A stretch of DNA of 64,000 bases from Mucilaginibacter phenanthrenivorans (GCF_024721155.1 NZ_JAHVAP010000006.1:429885-493884), one strand, 5' to 3'; counted from the stretch's first letter, positions 25,747-35,342 are shown. Translations and numbers: made by a program. Notes: a model not told the origin generated them from the letters alone.

Positions 25747-26793
25747 ATGGCCAAACTCAACTTAGATAAACAGGAAAGCGAATTTTTAAACAAGGCTATT
25801 AAGCATTGGGAGGACGAGCATTTAATAGATGCAGGCCTCGCTGATAACCTGCGTACCTCTTACGAAGTAAAAGGCTTCGACTGGATGCGGCTTGCAAAAT
25901 ATTCCTTCTGGATTGCTTTGGCCTGTGGTTTTATAGCCATTGGCTCGCTGATCATTGACGACAAGGTGATCAACTGGCTCAAAGGGCTTTATTATACCCC
26001 CGATATCGCCATCAGTATAATTGCAGGAGCGGCTGCGGTTGTCCTGTTTTATTTTGGCAGGCGCTGGGAATTGAAATACCCGGAAAAGGTGTTCAGCAAC
26101 GAGGCTATTATTTTTACCGGCATTTTATTTACCGCTTGCTGTATAGCCTACCTGGGCAAGGCTTTGGATAAGGGCTCCGGTCATTATTCACTCTTGTTTT
26201 TACTGTCGATTTTTGTTTATGGTGTATTGGCCTATCGCATGGATTCAAGGCTCATTTGGCTGTTTGCGCTGGTATCGCTCGGCAGTTGGTTCGGTACCGA
26301 AACCGGCTATCAAACCCACTGGGCCGACTACTTCTTAGGCATGAATTACCCGCTGCGCTTCGTGCTGTTCGGCATGGTGTGTTTAGCGGCCATCTACCTG
26401 CTTAAAAACCGAAAATGGTTTGATCGCTTTTGGGAGCTTACCTATGTGGTAGGTTTAACCTACCTGTTTATGTCGCTTTGGCTGCTCAGCATTTTTGGTA
26501 ACCTGGGCAGCATAGATACCTGGTGGCACATCCGGCAGATCAGCCTGTTTTATTGGGGCATCATCTCTGCTTTGGTTGCAGGAGGATTTCTGCTTTACGG
26601 CCTTAAGTCAAAGGATGTTATCGCCCGAGAGTTCGGCATCACCTTTTTGCTCATTTCCATCTACACCAAATACTTCGAATACTTTTGGGATAATACAAAC
26701 AAGACGTTATTCTTCGCCATTTTAGGGTTATCTTTTTGGTTGATAGGGAGAAGAGCGGAGAAGATTTGGAATTTCAGGAAAGCTCATAGTTGA
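25747..26793 (+). CDS. Multi-pass membrane protein, DUF2157-like
   Basis: A 348-residue membrane protein. A soluble N-terminal helix region (residues 1-50, LDKQESEFLNKAIKHWEDEHLIDAGLADNL) is followed by about ten hydrophobic segments between residues 55 and 340. The N-terminal helices with a following TM array are like DUF2157 proteins, whose function is unknown. No catalytic motif. Upstream is a repeat-filled gap after ribF; downstream a small lipoprotein gene on the same strand starts 35 bp away. Confidence 0.7.
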   Translation: MAKLNLDKQESEFLNKAIKHWEDEHLIDAGLADNLRTSYEVKGFDWMRLAKYSFWIALACGFIAIGSLIIDDKVINWLKGLYYTPDIAISIIAGAAAVVLFYFGRRWELKYPEKVFSNEAIIFTGILFTACCIAYLGKALDKGSGHYSLLFLLSIFVYGVLAYRMDSRLIWLFALVSLGSWFGTETGYQTHWADYFLGMNYPLRFVLFGMVCLAAIYLLKNRKWFDRFWELTYVVGLTYLFMSLWLLSIFGNLGSIDTWWHIRQISLFYWGIISALVAGGFLLYGLKSKDVIAREFGITFLLISIYTKYFEYFWDNTNKTLFFAILGLSFWLIGRRAEKIWNFRKAHS

Positions 26794-26828
26794 TGGTTCA
26801 TTGATCATGGCAGCCCCAATTGTTTGAT

Positions 26829-27218
26829 ATGAAATGCTTTCCGATATACTTATTTATAGTATGCGTCTTTTTATCTTGCCAAAATAATCCCTCTAAAGAG
26901 AATAAGGCTGCCGGATTTCTTTTGGGTGATTGGATGATGTGCAAGCAGGACGAACGTGCCAGTTCAAATAGTTGCCCTACGCTTACGTTTGAAAAAGATG
27001 AAAAAGGGTCGATCAGAACCACTGAAGGCGTCGACGTACCTTTTGTATGGGCATTTAAAAATCAACTTCTAATATTGAAGCCCGCCAATAGCGACAGAAG
27101 TAAAATCGATATTATAAACAATAGGGTTTACAGCGTTTCTACAGAACTATGCACGGATTGCTGGGGCCCACGACTGACCGATACGATCAATCACACGGAA
27201 TACTATCTGACGAAATAA
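26829..27218 (+). CDS. Small lipoprotein of unknown function
   Basis: About 129 residues from the ATG at 26829; a TTG three codons upstream is possible but less likely. The N-terminus KCFPIYLFIVCVFLSCQNN is a lipoprotein signal with the lipobox Cys in FLSC. The mature part resembles a lipocalin-like or META-like beta sheet (LLGDWMMCKQDER, LTFEKDEKGSIRT) and has a CTDCWG pair near the end. No family recognised. Confidence 0.65.
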   Translation: MKCFPIYLFIVCVFLSCQNNPSKENKAAGFLLGDWMMCKQDERASSNSCPTLTFEKDEKGSIRTTEGVDVPFVWAFKNQLLILKPANSDRSKIDIINNRVYSVSTELCTDCWGPRLTDTINHTEYYLTK

Positions 27219-27236
27219 TTTTGTTTAGATCGGGGC

Positions 27237-27860
27237 TTAATGCTTGAAAAACACCAAATAACACTGCTTCACAATGTGATACGCCGCAAAGGCGAAAAAC
27301 AAAACAGCAATGCTTGTATTCACCAGCCGGGTGCTTAGGGCGAATTTACTTTGGATGTATTCGGCAAACTTTGCATACAGGAACAGCGCTAAAAATGCAC
27401 CTGCGGCGGCACCTACGCTAAATATCACCAGTGCTACCTGCCCGTCAACAATCCATTCATGGGTAATTAAATAGGTTCCGGTTATCATCCAAAACGGGAT
27501 CTGCATGGGGTTTAAAAACCCAAGCAGGATGCCGTACCTGATGCTTTCCCGGTCGGAGTAGCTGGTTTCGGGTGGTTTGTTGCGGTGGATCCAGGTAACT
27601 ATGCCCATCACACCAAATAGCACAACCATTACCCAATCGATAATAGTATCCAAATGCACCTCGGCGCTGAGCCACTTATCGGCGTGCATAATAAAGTAGG
27701 TGAAAAAGAATTCGACAGACGAGAATGCTATAATAAACATCAGGGCCTGCTTAAGCCCGCGGTTGATGGTGATCTGTACCAGCGTAAGGTTAATATTTCC
27801 CGGCGGAACGTAACCGATGAAGTTTGCTATCAGCCCGATAAAAAATGTTAGAAATATCAT
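27237..27860 (-). CDS. LysE family translocator
   Basis: A 207-residue membrane exporter with six hydrophobic segments. NFIGYVPPGNINLTLVQITINRGLKQAL is the LysE/RhtB start motif with PPGN. FLNPMQIPFWMITG near residue 115 is the second conserved loop. Members export amino acids; which one is not readable. The stop is close to that of the convergent lipoprotein gene. Confidence 0.85.
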   Translation of the reverse strand: MIFLTFFIGLIANFIGYVPPGNINLTLVQITINRGLKQALMFIIAFSSVEFFFTYFIMHADKWLSAEVHLDTIIDWVMVVLFGVMGIVTWIHRNKPPETSYSDRESIRYGILLGFLNPMQIPFWMITGTYLITHEWIVDGQVALVIFSVGAAAGAFLALFLYAKFAEYIQSKFALSTRLVNTSIAVLFFAFAAYHIVKQCYLVFFKH

Positions 27861-27906
27861 TTACCTAAAGGTAACATGTTTATGTTAAGAGAAGATTAAT
27901 AACGCG

Positions 27907-28023
27907 TGGGATGTCATCCTGAGCTTGTCGAAGGGCGACGTGCGACGAGCCCTCTTCGTATGCTAACCATGGTACGGAGGGCCTTTGCCCACATGGTTCG
28001 ACTAAGCTCACCATGACATCCCA
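27907..28023. repeat. GGGATGTCATCCTGAGC palindromic repeat
   Basis: Outer arms TGGGATGTCAT and ATGACATCCCA with inner GAGCTTGTCGAAGGGC and its partial complement, in the gap between lspA and the LysE gene. A second, diverged copy is at 63227-63344. Confidence 0.8.
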
Positions 28024-28088
28024 CTTTTGTCATTCTATTTCAGAACAAAGGCCTTTTAACTAATCTCCAGTCTCTAACCTCTGATTAA

Positions 28089-28694
28089 CTAAACTTCCTC
28101 CATCTCACTATTCGGGCTGCTTACTTCCGGCACTTCGTGCTTGAAATAACGCTTCTGGAAGATCAGGATAGCGATGACGCCGACAGATATTGATGCATCT
28201 GCAAGGTTAAATATCGGTTGAAAGAATTCGAAATATTGGCCATGCCACACCGGAAACCACGACGGATACGTGCCTTTAATTAAAGGAAAATAAAACATAT
28301 CCACTACCCGGCCTTCAAAAAGATGACCATGCTGGTATAGCAAACCGTAAAATGTTGAGTCGATAATATTACCCAAAGCACCGGCAAATATCAGTGCCAC
28401 ACACATGATCAATCCACGGTGGTATTTATGCTGAATGAGATAAACCAACCCATACCCGATACCGCAAACCGCCAAAATGCGGAACAATGTTAATACCAGT
28501 TTTCCAACCTTTCCGCCTAACTCCCAGCCAAAGGCCATGCCGTTGTTTTCGGTATAGCGCAGCATGCCATGGCTGCCCATAAAATGGATTTCAGTATTAA
28601 AATCCATATGCGTTCGAACCCAGGTTTTAATAACCTGGTCAATCAACACAATAAAGGCAGCTACTAAAAAAGGTCTTAAATAAACCGCCTTCAT
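28089..28694 (-). CDS. lspA: Lipoprotein signal peptidase (signal peptidase II)
   Basis: A 201-residue inner-membrane aspartyl protease that cleaves lipoprotein signal peptides. Four TM segments; LRYTENNGMAFGW, GALGNIIDSTFYG and FNLADASISVG contain the conserved Asn and the two catalytic Asp residues. An extended loop (about 120-165) between the two Asp motifs is usual for Bacteroidota LspA. The start codon is directly adjacent to the stop of the DksA-like gene; this lspA/dksA-like/ileS order is a common operon in the phylum. Confidence 0.96.
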   Translation of the reverse strand: MKAVYLRPFLVAAFIVLIDQVIKTWVRTHMDFNTEIHFMGSHGMLRYTENNGMAFGWELGGKVGKLVLTLFRILAVCGIGYGLVYLIQHKYHRGLIMCVALIFAGALGNIIDSTFYGLLYQHGHLFEGRVVDMFYFPLIKGTYPSWFPVWHGQYFEFFQPIFNLADASISVGVIAILIFQKRYFKHEVPEVSSPNSEMEEV

Positions 28695-29078
28695 TTATTG
28701 CTTCAATTTTGCTTCCATACTCAAGGTAGTATGAGGTACTGCACGTAAACGCTCCTTAGGGATCAGTTTACCGGTTTCGCGGCAAATGCCATAAGTTTTG
28801 TTCTCGATACGAACCAAAGCTGCTTCCAGCTGCTCGATAAACTTTTTCTGGCGTGCAGCCAGTTGGTTTATTTGTTCCTTCTCCAGCGTAGCCGATCCGT
28901 CTTCCAGTGTTTTATAGGTACCGGCAGTATCGTCAGTGCCGTTTGCATTAGGCGAGCTTAGCGAAGTCGCAAGGGCGTTTAATTCTTCCTTTGCACTGCG
29001 CAGTTTCTCTAATATAATGCTCTTAAATTCCTGCAGGTCTGATTCAGAGTACCTTGTTTTTTCGTTTTCTTGTTTCAT
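28695..29078 (-). CDS. TraR/DksA-like protein with degenerate zinc finger
   Basis: A 127-residue relative of DksA. The helical hairpin (about 15-100) with acidic residues is followed by YGICRETGKLIPKERLRAVP, the DksA zinc-finger core. Only the first Cys of the usual CxxC-x17-CxxC remains: the second is Thr, and LSMEAK replaces the last pair. Zinc binding by the classical site is therefore lost, a condition common in Bacteroidota paralogues. Directly abuts ileS (stop at 29079) and lspA; probable operon. Confidence 0.88.
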   Translation of the reverse strand: MKQENEKTRYSESDLQEFKSIILEKLRSAKEELNALATSLSSPNANGTDDTAGTYKTLEDGSATLEKEQINQLAARQKKFIEQLEAALVRIENKTYGICRETGKLIPKERLRAVPHTTLSMEAKLKQ

Positions 29079-32000
29079 TTATATTTTACTAATAGCAATC
29101 AAAATTTCATTTCCATCTATCTCAACCAATTCACCCTCATTAAGCTCATTATCAAGCACAATGCGGTCCGCCAAAATTTCGGCGCAAATATATGATAAAT
29201 TATTATTTATGGCTTTGTTAATAAAAGGGTGGTTACTGAGCTTCACATTTATCTTATCGGTAACTTCAAATTCATTCCCCTTACGCAGATTCTGGATCCG
29301 ATTGATAAGCTCACGCGATATACCTTCCTGTTTCAGTTCGTCCGTTATGGTAACATCCAAGGCCACGGTTAGTTTTCCCAAATTTGCAACCTGCCATCCC
29401 GGAACATCTTCCGCAATGATCTCTACATCGGTAAGGTTGATCAAATGTTGGGTCGGCAATAGTAAATCGCCGTCATTTTCCAGCTTCGCAATATCATCCT
29501 GGCCTAAGTTGCCGATAGCTTCAGCAACAATCTTCATATCCTTACCCACCTTAGCGCCCAGGGCCTTAAAGTTTGGTTTGATCTTCTTTTTGATAAAGCC
29601 CGCGGTATCGGTAATGTATTCTATGCCCTTTATGTTGGTTTCAGAAAGGATCAGGTCTTTTACCTGCTCGATCTGTGCTTTAAACTTATTATCCAATATT
29701 GGCAATAAGATCTTGCTCAATGGCTGCCTTACGTTAATGCTTACCTTTTTACGAAGCGACAGCACCAGCGAAGAAATATCCTGCGCCATCTGCATCCGCT
29801 CTTCCAGAGCTTCATTCACCAAATCAGTATGGTACTCGGGGAAATAAGCCAGGTGAACCGACTCAAATTCCTCTTTTTTGGTGATGCTGTTCAGATCGGT
29901 ATACAAACGCTCGGCAAAGAAAGGCGCAATTGGCGACATCAGCTTCGCGATGGTAGTTAAACAGGTATACAGCGTTTGGTAAGCCGACAGTTTATCTTCC
30001 GAATTATCCGACCTCCAAAAACGGCGGCGACTTAAACGCACGTACCAGTTGCTCAAATGTGCATCCACAAAATCCTGGATGGCGCGGGCGGCCTTGGTAG
30101 GCTCAAAATCAGCATAAAAAGCATCAACTTCCTTGCTCAGGGTATTCAGTAAGCTGATGATCCACTGGTCAATTTCCGGGCGGTCTTTTATCGCGATCTC
30201 TGCTTCACTGTAAGTAAATTGATCAATGTTGGCATACATCACAAAGAATGTATAGGTATTGTACAGTGTACCGAAGAATTTGCGGCGAACCTCATCGATC
30301 CCATCAACATTAAACTTCAGGTTATCCCATGGCGCCGCATTGCTGATCATGTACCAGCGCGGTGCATCGGCCCCAAATTTCTCAATGGTTTCAAACGGAT
30401 CAACGCCGTTGCCCAAACGCTTCGACATTTTGTTGCCGTTCTTATCCAGCACCAAACCGTTCGAGATCACGTTTTTAAAGGCAACGCCCTTATTGCCGAC
30501 TTCGGCATTTATCTTTTTAACCTCATCGCTGGTTTCGCTCAGCATTACCGCAATGGCATGCAGGGTAAAGAACCAGCCGCGGGTTTGGTCAACACCTTCG
30601 GCAATAAAATCAGCCGGGTAGGCATTTTTAAACGCATCTTTATTTTCAAACGGGAAATGCCATTGTGCGTAAGGCATGGCCCCGCTGTCGAACCAAACGT
30701 CAATCAGGTCGGGCTCGCGGAACATTGGTTTGCCGGTTGATGAAGTTAAGATCACATCATCAACATAAGGGCGGTGCAGATCATCAAGTTTAAAGCCCTC
30801 CGGCATTAAACCCGCTGCTATCGATTTTTCAATTTCGGCATCCAGATCGGCTATAGAGCCAATACACTTTTCCTCGCCGCCATTTTCCTCGCGCCAGATC
30901 GGCAGCGGAGTACCCCAGTAACGGGAGCGGGAAAGGTTCCAATCCACCAAATTTTCCAGCCAGTTACCAAAACGGCCTGTTCCGGTCGATTCCGGTTTCC
31001 AGTTGATGGTTTTGTTCAGCTCAACCATTTTATCCTTAACCGCCGTGGTACGGATAAACCAGCTGTCGAGCGGATAGTATAATATCGGCTCATCGCTGCG
31101 CCAGGAGTGCGGGTAGCTGTGTTCGTATTTTTTTACGTCGAACGCCTTGTTCTCAGTCTTTAGTTTGATCGAGATCAAAACGTCGGTAGCTTTAAAGCCC
31201 GGCGCTTCGCGTTCTTCCTTGGTATAATATTCTTCCTTAACGTAGTAGCCGGCAAAATCAGTAACCTCGTCAACAAATTTGCCCTGCTTGTTTACCAGCG
31301 GCACATCCTTGCCAAACTCATCCTTCACCATCACCGATGGTACGTTGTTTTCCTTACAGGCCCGGAAGTCATCCGCACCAAAAACAGATGCCGTGTGCAC
31401 AATGCCGGTACCATCCTCAGTAGTAACAAAATCAGCAGGAATAACGCGGAAAGCATCCTTTTCCAGCAGTTCGTTGGTTACATAAGGCATCAGCTGCCAG
31501 TAGTGCAGGCCAACTAATTGTGACCCTTTATAATTTCCTTTTACTTCCCATGGGATCACCTTATCACCGCCTTTGTAATCGGCAAACGATGCGTTTTCGC
31601 CTTCGGCTTTAAAGTGCTTGCCAACTAAATCTTTAGCCAATATCACCGTAACAGGCTCAAAAGTGTAAGGGTTAAAGGTGGCAATCTTTACGTAATCTAT
31701 CTTTTCCCCAACTGCCAGTGCGCAGTTTGACGGTAAGGTCCATGGGGTAGTTGTCCAGGCTAATATGTACAAGTCCGAATTGATGTTCTCAAACAAAAAC
31801 TCCGAATCCTGATCTTTTTTCAGCTTAAACTGTGCGGTGATACTGGTGTCCTTCACCATTTTATAAGTACCCGGCTGGTTCAGCTCGTGCGAGCTAAGGC
31901 CGGTACCCGATTTTGGCGAATATGGCTGTACGGTATAACCTTTGTATAATAATCCTTTATCGTAAAACTCCTTCAGGATCCACCAAAGCGACTCAATGTA

Positions 32001-32459
32001 TTCGTTTTTGTAGGTGATGTAAGGATTTTCCAAATCAACCCAGTAACCCATTTTTTCAGTAAGGTCGTTCCAGATATCGGTATAGCGCATCACCTCCTTG
32101 CGGCAGGCGTCGTTATAATCTTTAACCGAGATCTTTTTGCCGATATCATCCTTGGTAATGCCCAAAGCCTTTTCAACAGCCAGCTCAATAGGCAGGCCGT
32201 GGGTATCCCAGCCGCCCTTGCGTTTTACCTGGTACCCTTTAAGGGTTTTGTAGCGGCAAAAAATATCTTTTATGGCGCGCGCCATTACGTGGTGAATCCC
32301 GGGCATGCCATTTGCACTCGGCGGCCCTTCGTAAAATGTGTACGGGTTATCTGCCGGGCGACTGCTGATGCTCTTTTCAAAAATGCTGTTCTGTTTCCAG
32401 AAATCAAGTACATCCTTGCCTGTCTGCGATAAGTTTAACTGCTTATATTCCTTGTACAT
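29079..32459 (-). CDS. ileS: Isoleucyl-tRNA synthetase
   Basis: A class I aminoacyl-tRNA synthetase of about 1126 residues. The frame opens at 32468, but MYKEYKQLNLSQTGKDVLDFW at 32459 matches the family start better. The HIGH-like signature is GIHH in GMPGIHHVMARA near residue 57. The CP1 editing domain fills about 200-420 (WTTTPWTLPSN, GTGIVHTA). The KMSKR loop is NGNKMSKRLGN near residue 690, followed by the anticodon-binding domain and a long C-terminal extension without an evident zinc finger. The long form (over 1,000 residues) corresponds to the eukaryote-like IleS type found in many Bacteroidota. First gene of the ileS-dksA-like-lspA operon. Confidence 0.96.
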   Translation of the reverse strand: MYKEYKQLNLSQTGKDVLDFWKQNSIFEKSISSRPADNPYTFYEGPPSANGMPGIHHVMARAIKDIFCRYKTLKGYQVKRKGGWDTHGLPIELAVEKALGITKDDIGKKISVKDYNDACRKEVMRYTDIWNDLTEKMGYWVDLENPYITYKNEYIESLWWILKEFYDKGLLYKGYTVQPYSPKSGTGLSSHELNQPGTYKMVKDTSITAQFKLKKDQDSEFLFENINSDLYILAWTTTPWTLPSNCALAVGEKIDYVKIATFNPYTFEPVTVILAKDLVGKHFKAEGENASFADYKGGDKVIPWEVKGNYKGSQLVGLHYWQLMPYVTNELLEKDAFRVIPADFVTTEDGTGIVHTASVFGADDFRACKENNVPSVMVKDEFGKDVPLVNKQGKFVDEVTDFAGYYVKEEYYTKEEREAPGFKATDVLISIKLKTENKAFDVKKYEHSYPHSWRSDEPILYYPLDSWFIRTTAVKDKMVELNKTINWKPESTGTGRFGNWLENLVDWNLSRSRYWGTPLPIWREENGGEEKCIGSIADLDAEIEKSIAAGLMPEGFKLDDLHRPYVDDVILTSSTGKPMFREPDLIDVWFDSGAMPYAQWHFPFENKDAFKNAYPADFIAEGVDQTRGWFFTLHAIAVMLSETSDEVKKINAEVGNKGVAFKNVISNGLVLDKNGNKMSKRLGNGVDPFETIEKFGADAPRWYMISNAAPWDNLKFNVDGIDEVRRKFFGTLYNTYTFFVMYANIDQFTYSEAEIAIKDRPEIDQWIISLLNTLSKEVDAFYADFEPTKAARAIQDFVDAHLSNWYVRLSRRRFWRSDNSEDKLSAYQTLYTCLTTIAKLMSPIAPFFAERLYTDLNSITKKEEFESVHLAYFPEYHTDLVNEALEERMQMAQDISSLVLSLRKKVSINVRQPLSKILLPILDNKFKAQIEQVKDLILSETNIKGIEYITDTAGFIKKKIKPNFKALGAKVGKDMKIVAEAIGNLGQDDIAKLENDGDLLLPTQHLINLTDVEIIAEDVPGWQVANLGKLTVALDVTITDELKQEGISRELINRIQNLRKGNEFEVTDKINVKLSNHPFINKAINNNLSYICAEILADRIVLDNELNEGELVEIDGNEILIAISKI

Positions 32460-32575
32460 CCACCTCAAATTTTAGAGGTTGCAAAAATACGGATTTTTAT
32501 ATTAAATACTAAGGTTATACGCGTTAATATGCAGCTTTTTAAAGCATAGTGGGTGCTTTTTTACTTAATTTCTAG

Positions 32576-32608
32576 AGACTTACGAAGTTTGCGAAACTTC
32601 GTAAGTCT
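32576..32608. repeat. AGACTTACGAAGTTT hairpin, copy 1
   Basis: Perfect 15-bp stem with loop GCG. A second copy with a 13-bp stem is at 57272-57302, between convergent genes. Both resemble short bidirectional terminators. Confidence 0.8.
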
Positions 32609-32700
32609 TATAACTCCGGCCGAAAGCATTTTATGAGCTATCAACCCTGTTAAAATCGCCTGGTGCATTAATAAAACACACCCAAGCGCCTAATAAATGC

Positions 32701-32916
32701 GCCTTTATCAGGGGTAAAACCTGATTTTAACCCTGATAAAAATTTAAATTACGATGGAGCAGGAGGTTTTGCCCCTGATAAAAAAATCAATTACCAGGGC
32801 GAAACTGTTTTTACCCCTGATAAAATTTTTGATTACGATGGTAAACCCTGCTTTTGCCCCTGATAAAAATTTCAATTACGATGGAAGAACGCGTTTTACC
32901 CCTGAGAAGAATATTT
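32701..32916 (+). pseudogene. 42-bp tandem repeat array, possibly a decayed peptide-repeat gene
   Basis: Five units anchored on CCCCTGATAAAAATTTCAA recur at 42, 42, 43 and 42 bp. The anchor CCCC/ACCC starts are at 32730, 32772, 32814, 32857 and 32899. In one frame the first units read FxPDKNxNYDG with three variable residues, a 14-residue period. The single 43-bp spacing shifts the frame, after which the same peptide motif resumes and ends at a natural TAA. No start codon precedes the array in frame. An inverted piece (TTTATCAGGGGTAAAA) sits at 32705-32720. It could be a pseudogene fragment or a noncoding satellite. Confidence 0.5.
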
Positions 32917-33140
32917 ATTAACTAATTGAAATTCAATAAAATATACAGAAAATAAGTAAAAGAACGGTTAAAAAAGTGAAAAATATTGAATGAACCTGTA
33001 GGGAGGTAGGAGAGGATTTAGCTCTTCGGTTGCGGCTGATACAAAGATACGAAATTGGGGGCGGATTTGGAAGCCCAATGCTATTTGACAATTTTTTTGT
33101 TGTTAAATATTTTGACAATAAAAAAATTGTTATTTCTCCT

Positions 33141-33238
33141 GTCTTCGCAGGTTCTCCTGAAAGGGAACCTGCGCCGCTTACCAAGTATTTAAACGGCATA
33201 ATCATTATCATAATTCTGCTAACCAAATGATGGTGGAA
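33141..33238. repeat. Island-flanking repeat R1 (GTCTTCGCAGGTTCTCC)
   Basis: The first 37 bases are identical to R3 at 36393, and the remainder is clearly related (GTAT-TAA-CGGCAT, ATCAT-ATCATAA, AACCA). The internal palindrome is GCAGGTTC/GAACCTGC. Same orientation as R2 and R3, so the NACHT island is bracketed by direct repeats. Confidence 0.8.
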
Positions 33239-33616
33239 ATTTGTCTGAACTTTGATTTAGGGGATTTAGGGATTAGCTTGATGAGGGAGGATTGGTGTTG
33301 CCGAAGTAACATTTTATAATACAAATTGTAGTTTTATGCTATTTGTGATTGGGTTGTTGGCTACCATCCTCTTTATTACCTAAACGTGGTGTCACAAGAA
33401 CTCCACCTCTTTGGGTTTTTGCGCTACATTAGCGCCAAAATGGGACATACTTCTGAGAAAGACGGAGGCATTTAAGCCAAAACTATAATGCCATCGAATT
33501 CTGCATTTATTTATCTTTTGCTTTTTATTATTATATTTAAAAACTTAACCTGAATTCACGTTTCTTAACATAAATTTAATTATTAAAACTTCCTGCACTA
33601 ACCTCGACTATAAACC

Positions 33617-35341
33617 ATGGAATTGTTTAAAGACTTAATAGAAAGAGCATTAGGAAAGCTAAAGCTTAGTCCAGACGTATATGCGTTACTATACAATAGA
33701 ATAAAAGATTTCGAAACAGAGGAATATAATAGATGTTATTATTCTAAGACTATTTTACACAGAACAGAGCCAGTAAAGCTGAATGAGTTTTATCAACCCT
33801 TGTTTATTCGAAAATATGGTAAAAATCACCGAGATGAAAGAATCGAAACTCATTCGTCCAGTAATTTGTTTGGCAGTAATAGATTTATAACTTTACTAGG
33901 TACCGCAGGAAGCGGAAAAAGCACCATTGTGAAATATCTTTCTGTCAATTGTGCTGATATAAATTTCAAAATTCCTGTTAAGATTGAGTTGAGATATCTA
34001 AATAAATACAATGGCACGTTGTTAAAATTTATTGAAGAAGAAATATTCAAGTGCGAAACTCTAAATATTGACAAAAGGACGATAGCCAAGGTTTTAAATT
34101 CCGGCGAGTTTGTTTTTTTCTTCGATGGGTACGATGAGTTAAGTTCAACGATAAAAGAAAGGACGACAAAGGAAATTAATGACTTTACAACCTCGTATTC
34201 AAACAACTATTATCTACTGACATCGCGGCCTTATACCAATATTGAACTACTTTCTGGATTTTCAAATTTTGAAGTTTGCGAGCTTAACAACGATGAAATC
34301 GAGCAATTCGTTAGAAAGCAAATACCTACAACTGAGCATGAGATATCCTCAAAAATATTGGAAGCTATAAATGAAGATAGCAACCAATCCTATATGACTT
34401 TTTTGAGTAATCCGTTATTATTATCAATGTTTATCTTAACATTTCAGACCTATTCGAATATTCCTCCTAAAAAAAGTGCCTTTTATCACCAAGTTTTCGA
34501 CTCGTTATACTATCTGCATGATAGTATGTCAAAACTCGCGTATGACAGAGAAAAAAAGTCAGGGCTTAGTAAAGAACAGTTTGAGCAGGTCTTAAAGATG
34601 TTTTCTTATATTTCATTCTTTAAGCAGATTTTTGTTTTTGATGAAGCATTTATAAATAGCATTTTAGATAAAATAAAAGAAAATAAGAAGAATTTGACAT
34701 TTAGTAATGAGCATTTATTAGATGATTTACAAGTGGCAATATGCATTTTGCAAAAAGAGGGTCTTGATTATGTGTTTCCTCATAGGTCTCTGCAAGAATA
34801 TTTTTCCAGTTTGTATATTGTTGGGTTAGAAGGCAAACCTAAACAAGAAGCTTATTTGAAAATTTATAATTCTTTGAAAAACTATGATATTATCGAACTC
34901 ATAACTAAGGATAATTTTTTTAGTCTACTAGTGGAACAAGATGAACAAGGCGTAATTAAACATTTGACAATTCCATTTTTAGAACAAATTACAAATGATT
35001 TAAAATCATCCATAACTTCCACGAAGGGTGAAAATATTTCGATGTCGATGCTTTTCTATTTATCAATGACACACAGCAAATTAGATATCTTATCCGGCCT
35101 TTTAGCAATTGTTTCAGATTTTTCAATCGCCAGGATGGGCATTATGCGAGACAATTTAAACCCGCAATCAAAAAGAACATTAACTTTAACAGTTTCAAAA
35201 AATGCAAATGCTAAGATTAAAGAAATATTAGAGCCTCATATAAAATCGTTAAAACTGAACGTTCCCAAGTTTACGAAATCGTTAAAGCTTTATCTAAATG
35301 AAGAAATTGAAAGTGATAGTTCGATTATAGACCTTATCTGA
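33617..35341 (+). CDS. NACHT-type STAND NTPase, defence-like
   Basis: A 574-residue protein. Residues 1-85 are a short N-terminal region without a recognised effector fold. The NACHT core has Walker A GTAGSGKST (95-103), Walker B FVFFFDGYDEL (165-175) with the NACHT-typical DGxDE, sensor YLLTSRPY (199-206), and the winged-helix signature FPHRSLQEYF (387-396, matching the family FxHxSxQEY pattern). Residues about 400-574 are unassigned and could be a sensor region; no LRR, WD or TPR repeats are visible. Bacterial NACHT proteins are known anti-phage sensors (Avs and bNACHT families). The gene is strongly AT-rich compared with its neighbours, one base from the next gene, and flanked by repeats, all suggesting transfer. 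No nuclease domain is fused, so the effector may be the downstream membrane protein. Confidence 0.85.
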   Translation: MELFKDLIERALGKLKLSPDVYALLYNRIKDFETEEYNRCYYSKTILHRTEPVKLNEFYQPLFIRKYGKNHRDERIETHSSSNLFGSNRFITLLGTAGSGKSTIVKYLSVNCADINFKIPVKIELRYLNKYNGTLLKFIEEEIFKCETLNIDKRTIAKVLNSGEFVFFFDGYDELSSTIKERTTKEINDFTTSYSNNYYLLTSRPYTNIELLSGFSNFEVCELNNDEIEQFVRKQIPTTEHEISSKILEAINEDSNQSYMTFLSNPLLLSMFILTFQTYSNIPPKKSAFYHQVFDSLYYLHDSMSKLAYDREKKSGLSKEQFEQVLKMFSYISFFKQIFVFDEAFINSILDKIKENKKNLTFSNEHLLDDLQVAICILQKEGLDYVFPHRSLQEYFSSLYIVGLEGKPKQEAYLKIYNSLKNYDIIELITKDNFFSLLVEQDEQGVIKHLTIPFLEQITNDLKSSITSTKGENISMSMLFYLSMTHSKLDILSGLLAIVSDFSIARMGIMRDNLNPQSKRTLTLTVSKNANAKIKEILEPHIKSLKLNVPKFTKSLKLYLNEEIESDSSIIDLI

Positions 35342-35342
35342 T

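Larger units (their letters stand above)
32469..33616. other. 1.15-kb gene-free region before the NACHT gene
   Basis: Lies between the start of ileS (minus) and the start of the NACHT gene (plus). It holds a 15-bp hairpin (32576-32608), a 42-bp tandem array (32723-32916) preceded by an inverted copy at 32701-32720, and repeat R1 (33141-33238). The last 350 bp before the ATG are AT-rich with no recognised gene. All frames here are short. Confidence 0.7.

Noticed and set aside
29079..32459. Long plus-strand frames (up to 303 codons) antisense to ileS and the DksA-like gene
   Set aside because: Shadow frames; the minus strand carries full ileS and DksA-like motifs and the antisense products show no family features.
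32723..32916. 42-bp periodic array as a CRISPR
   Set aside because: There is no pattern of constant repeat and unique spacers: similarity runs through the entire 42-bp unit, and no cas genes are present.
33030..33230. 66-codon frame upstream of the NACHT gene as a third defence gene
   Set aside because: It consists largely of repeat R1 and has no recognisable protein features.
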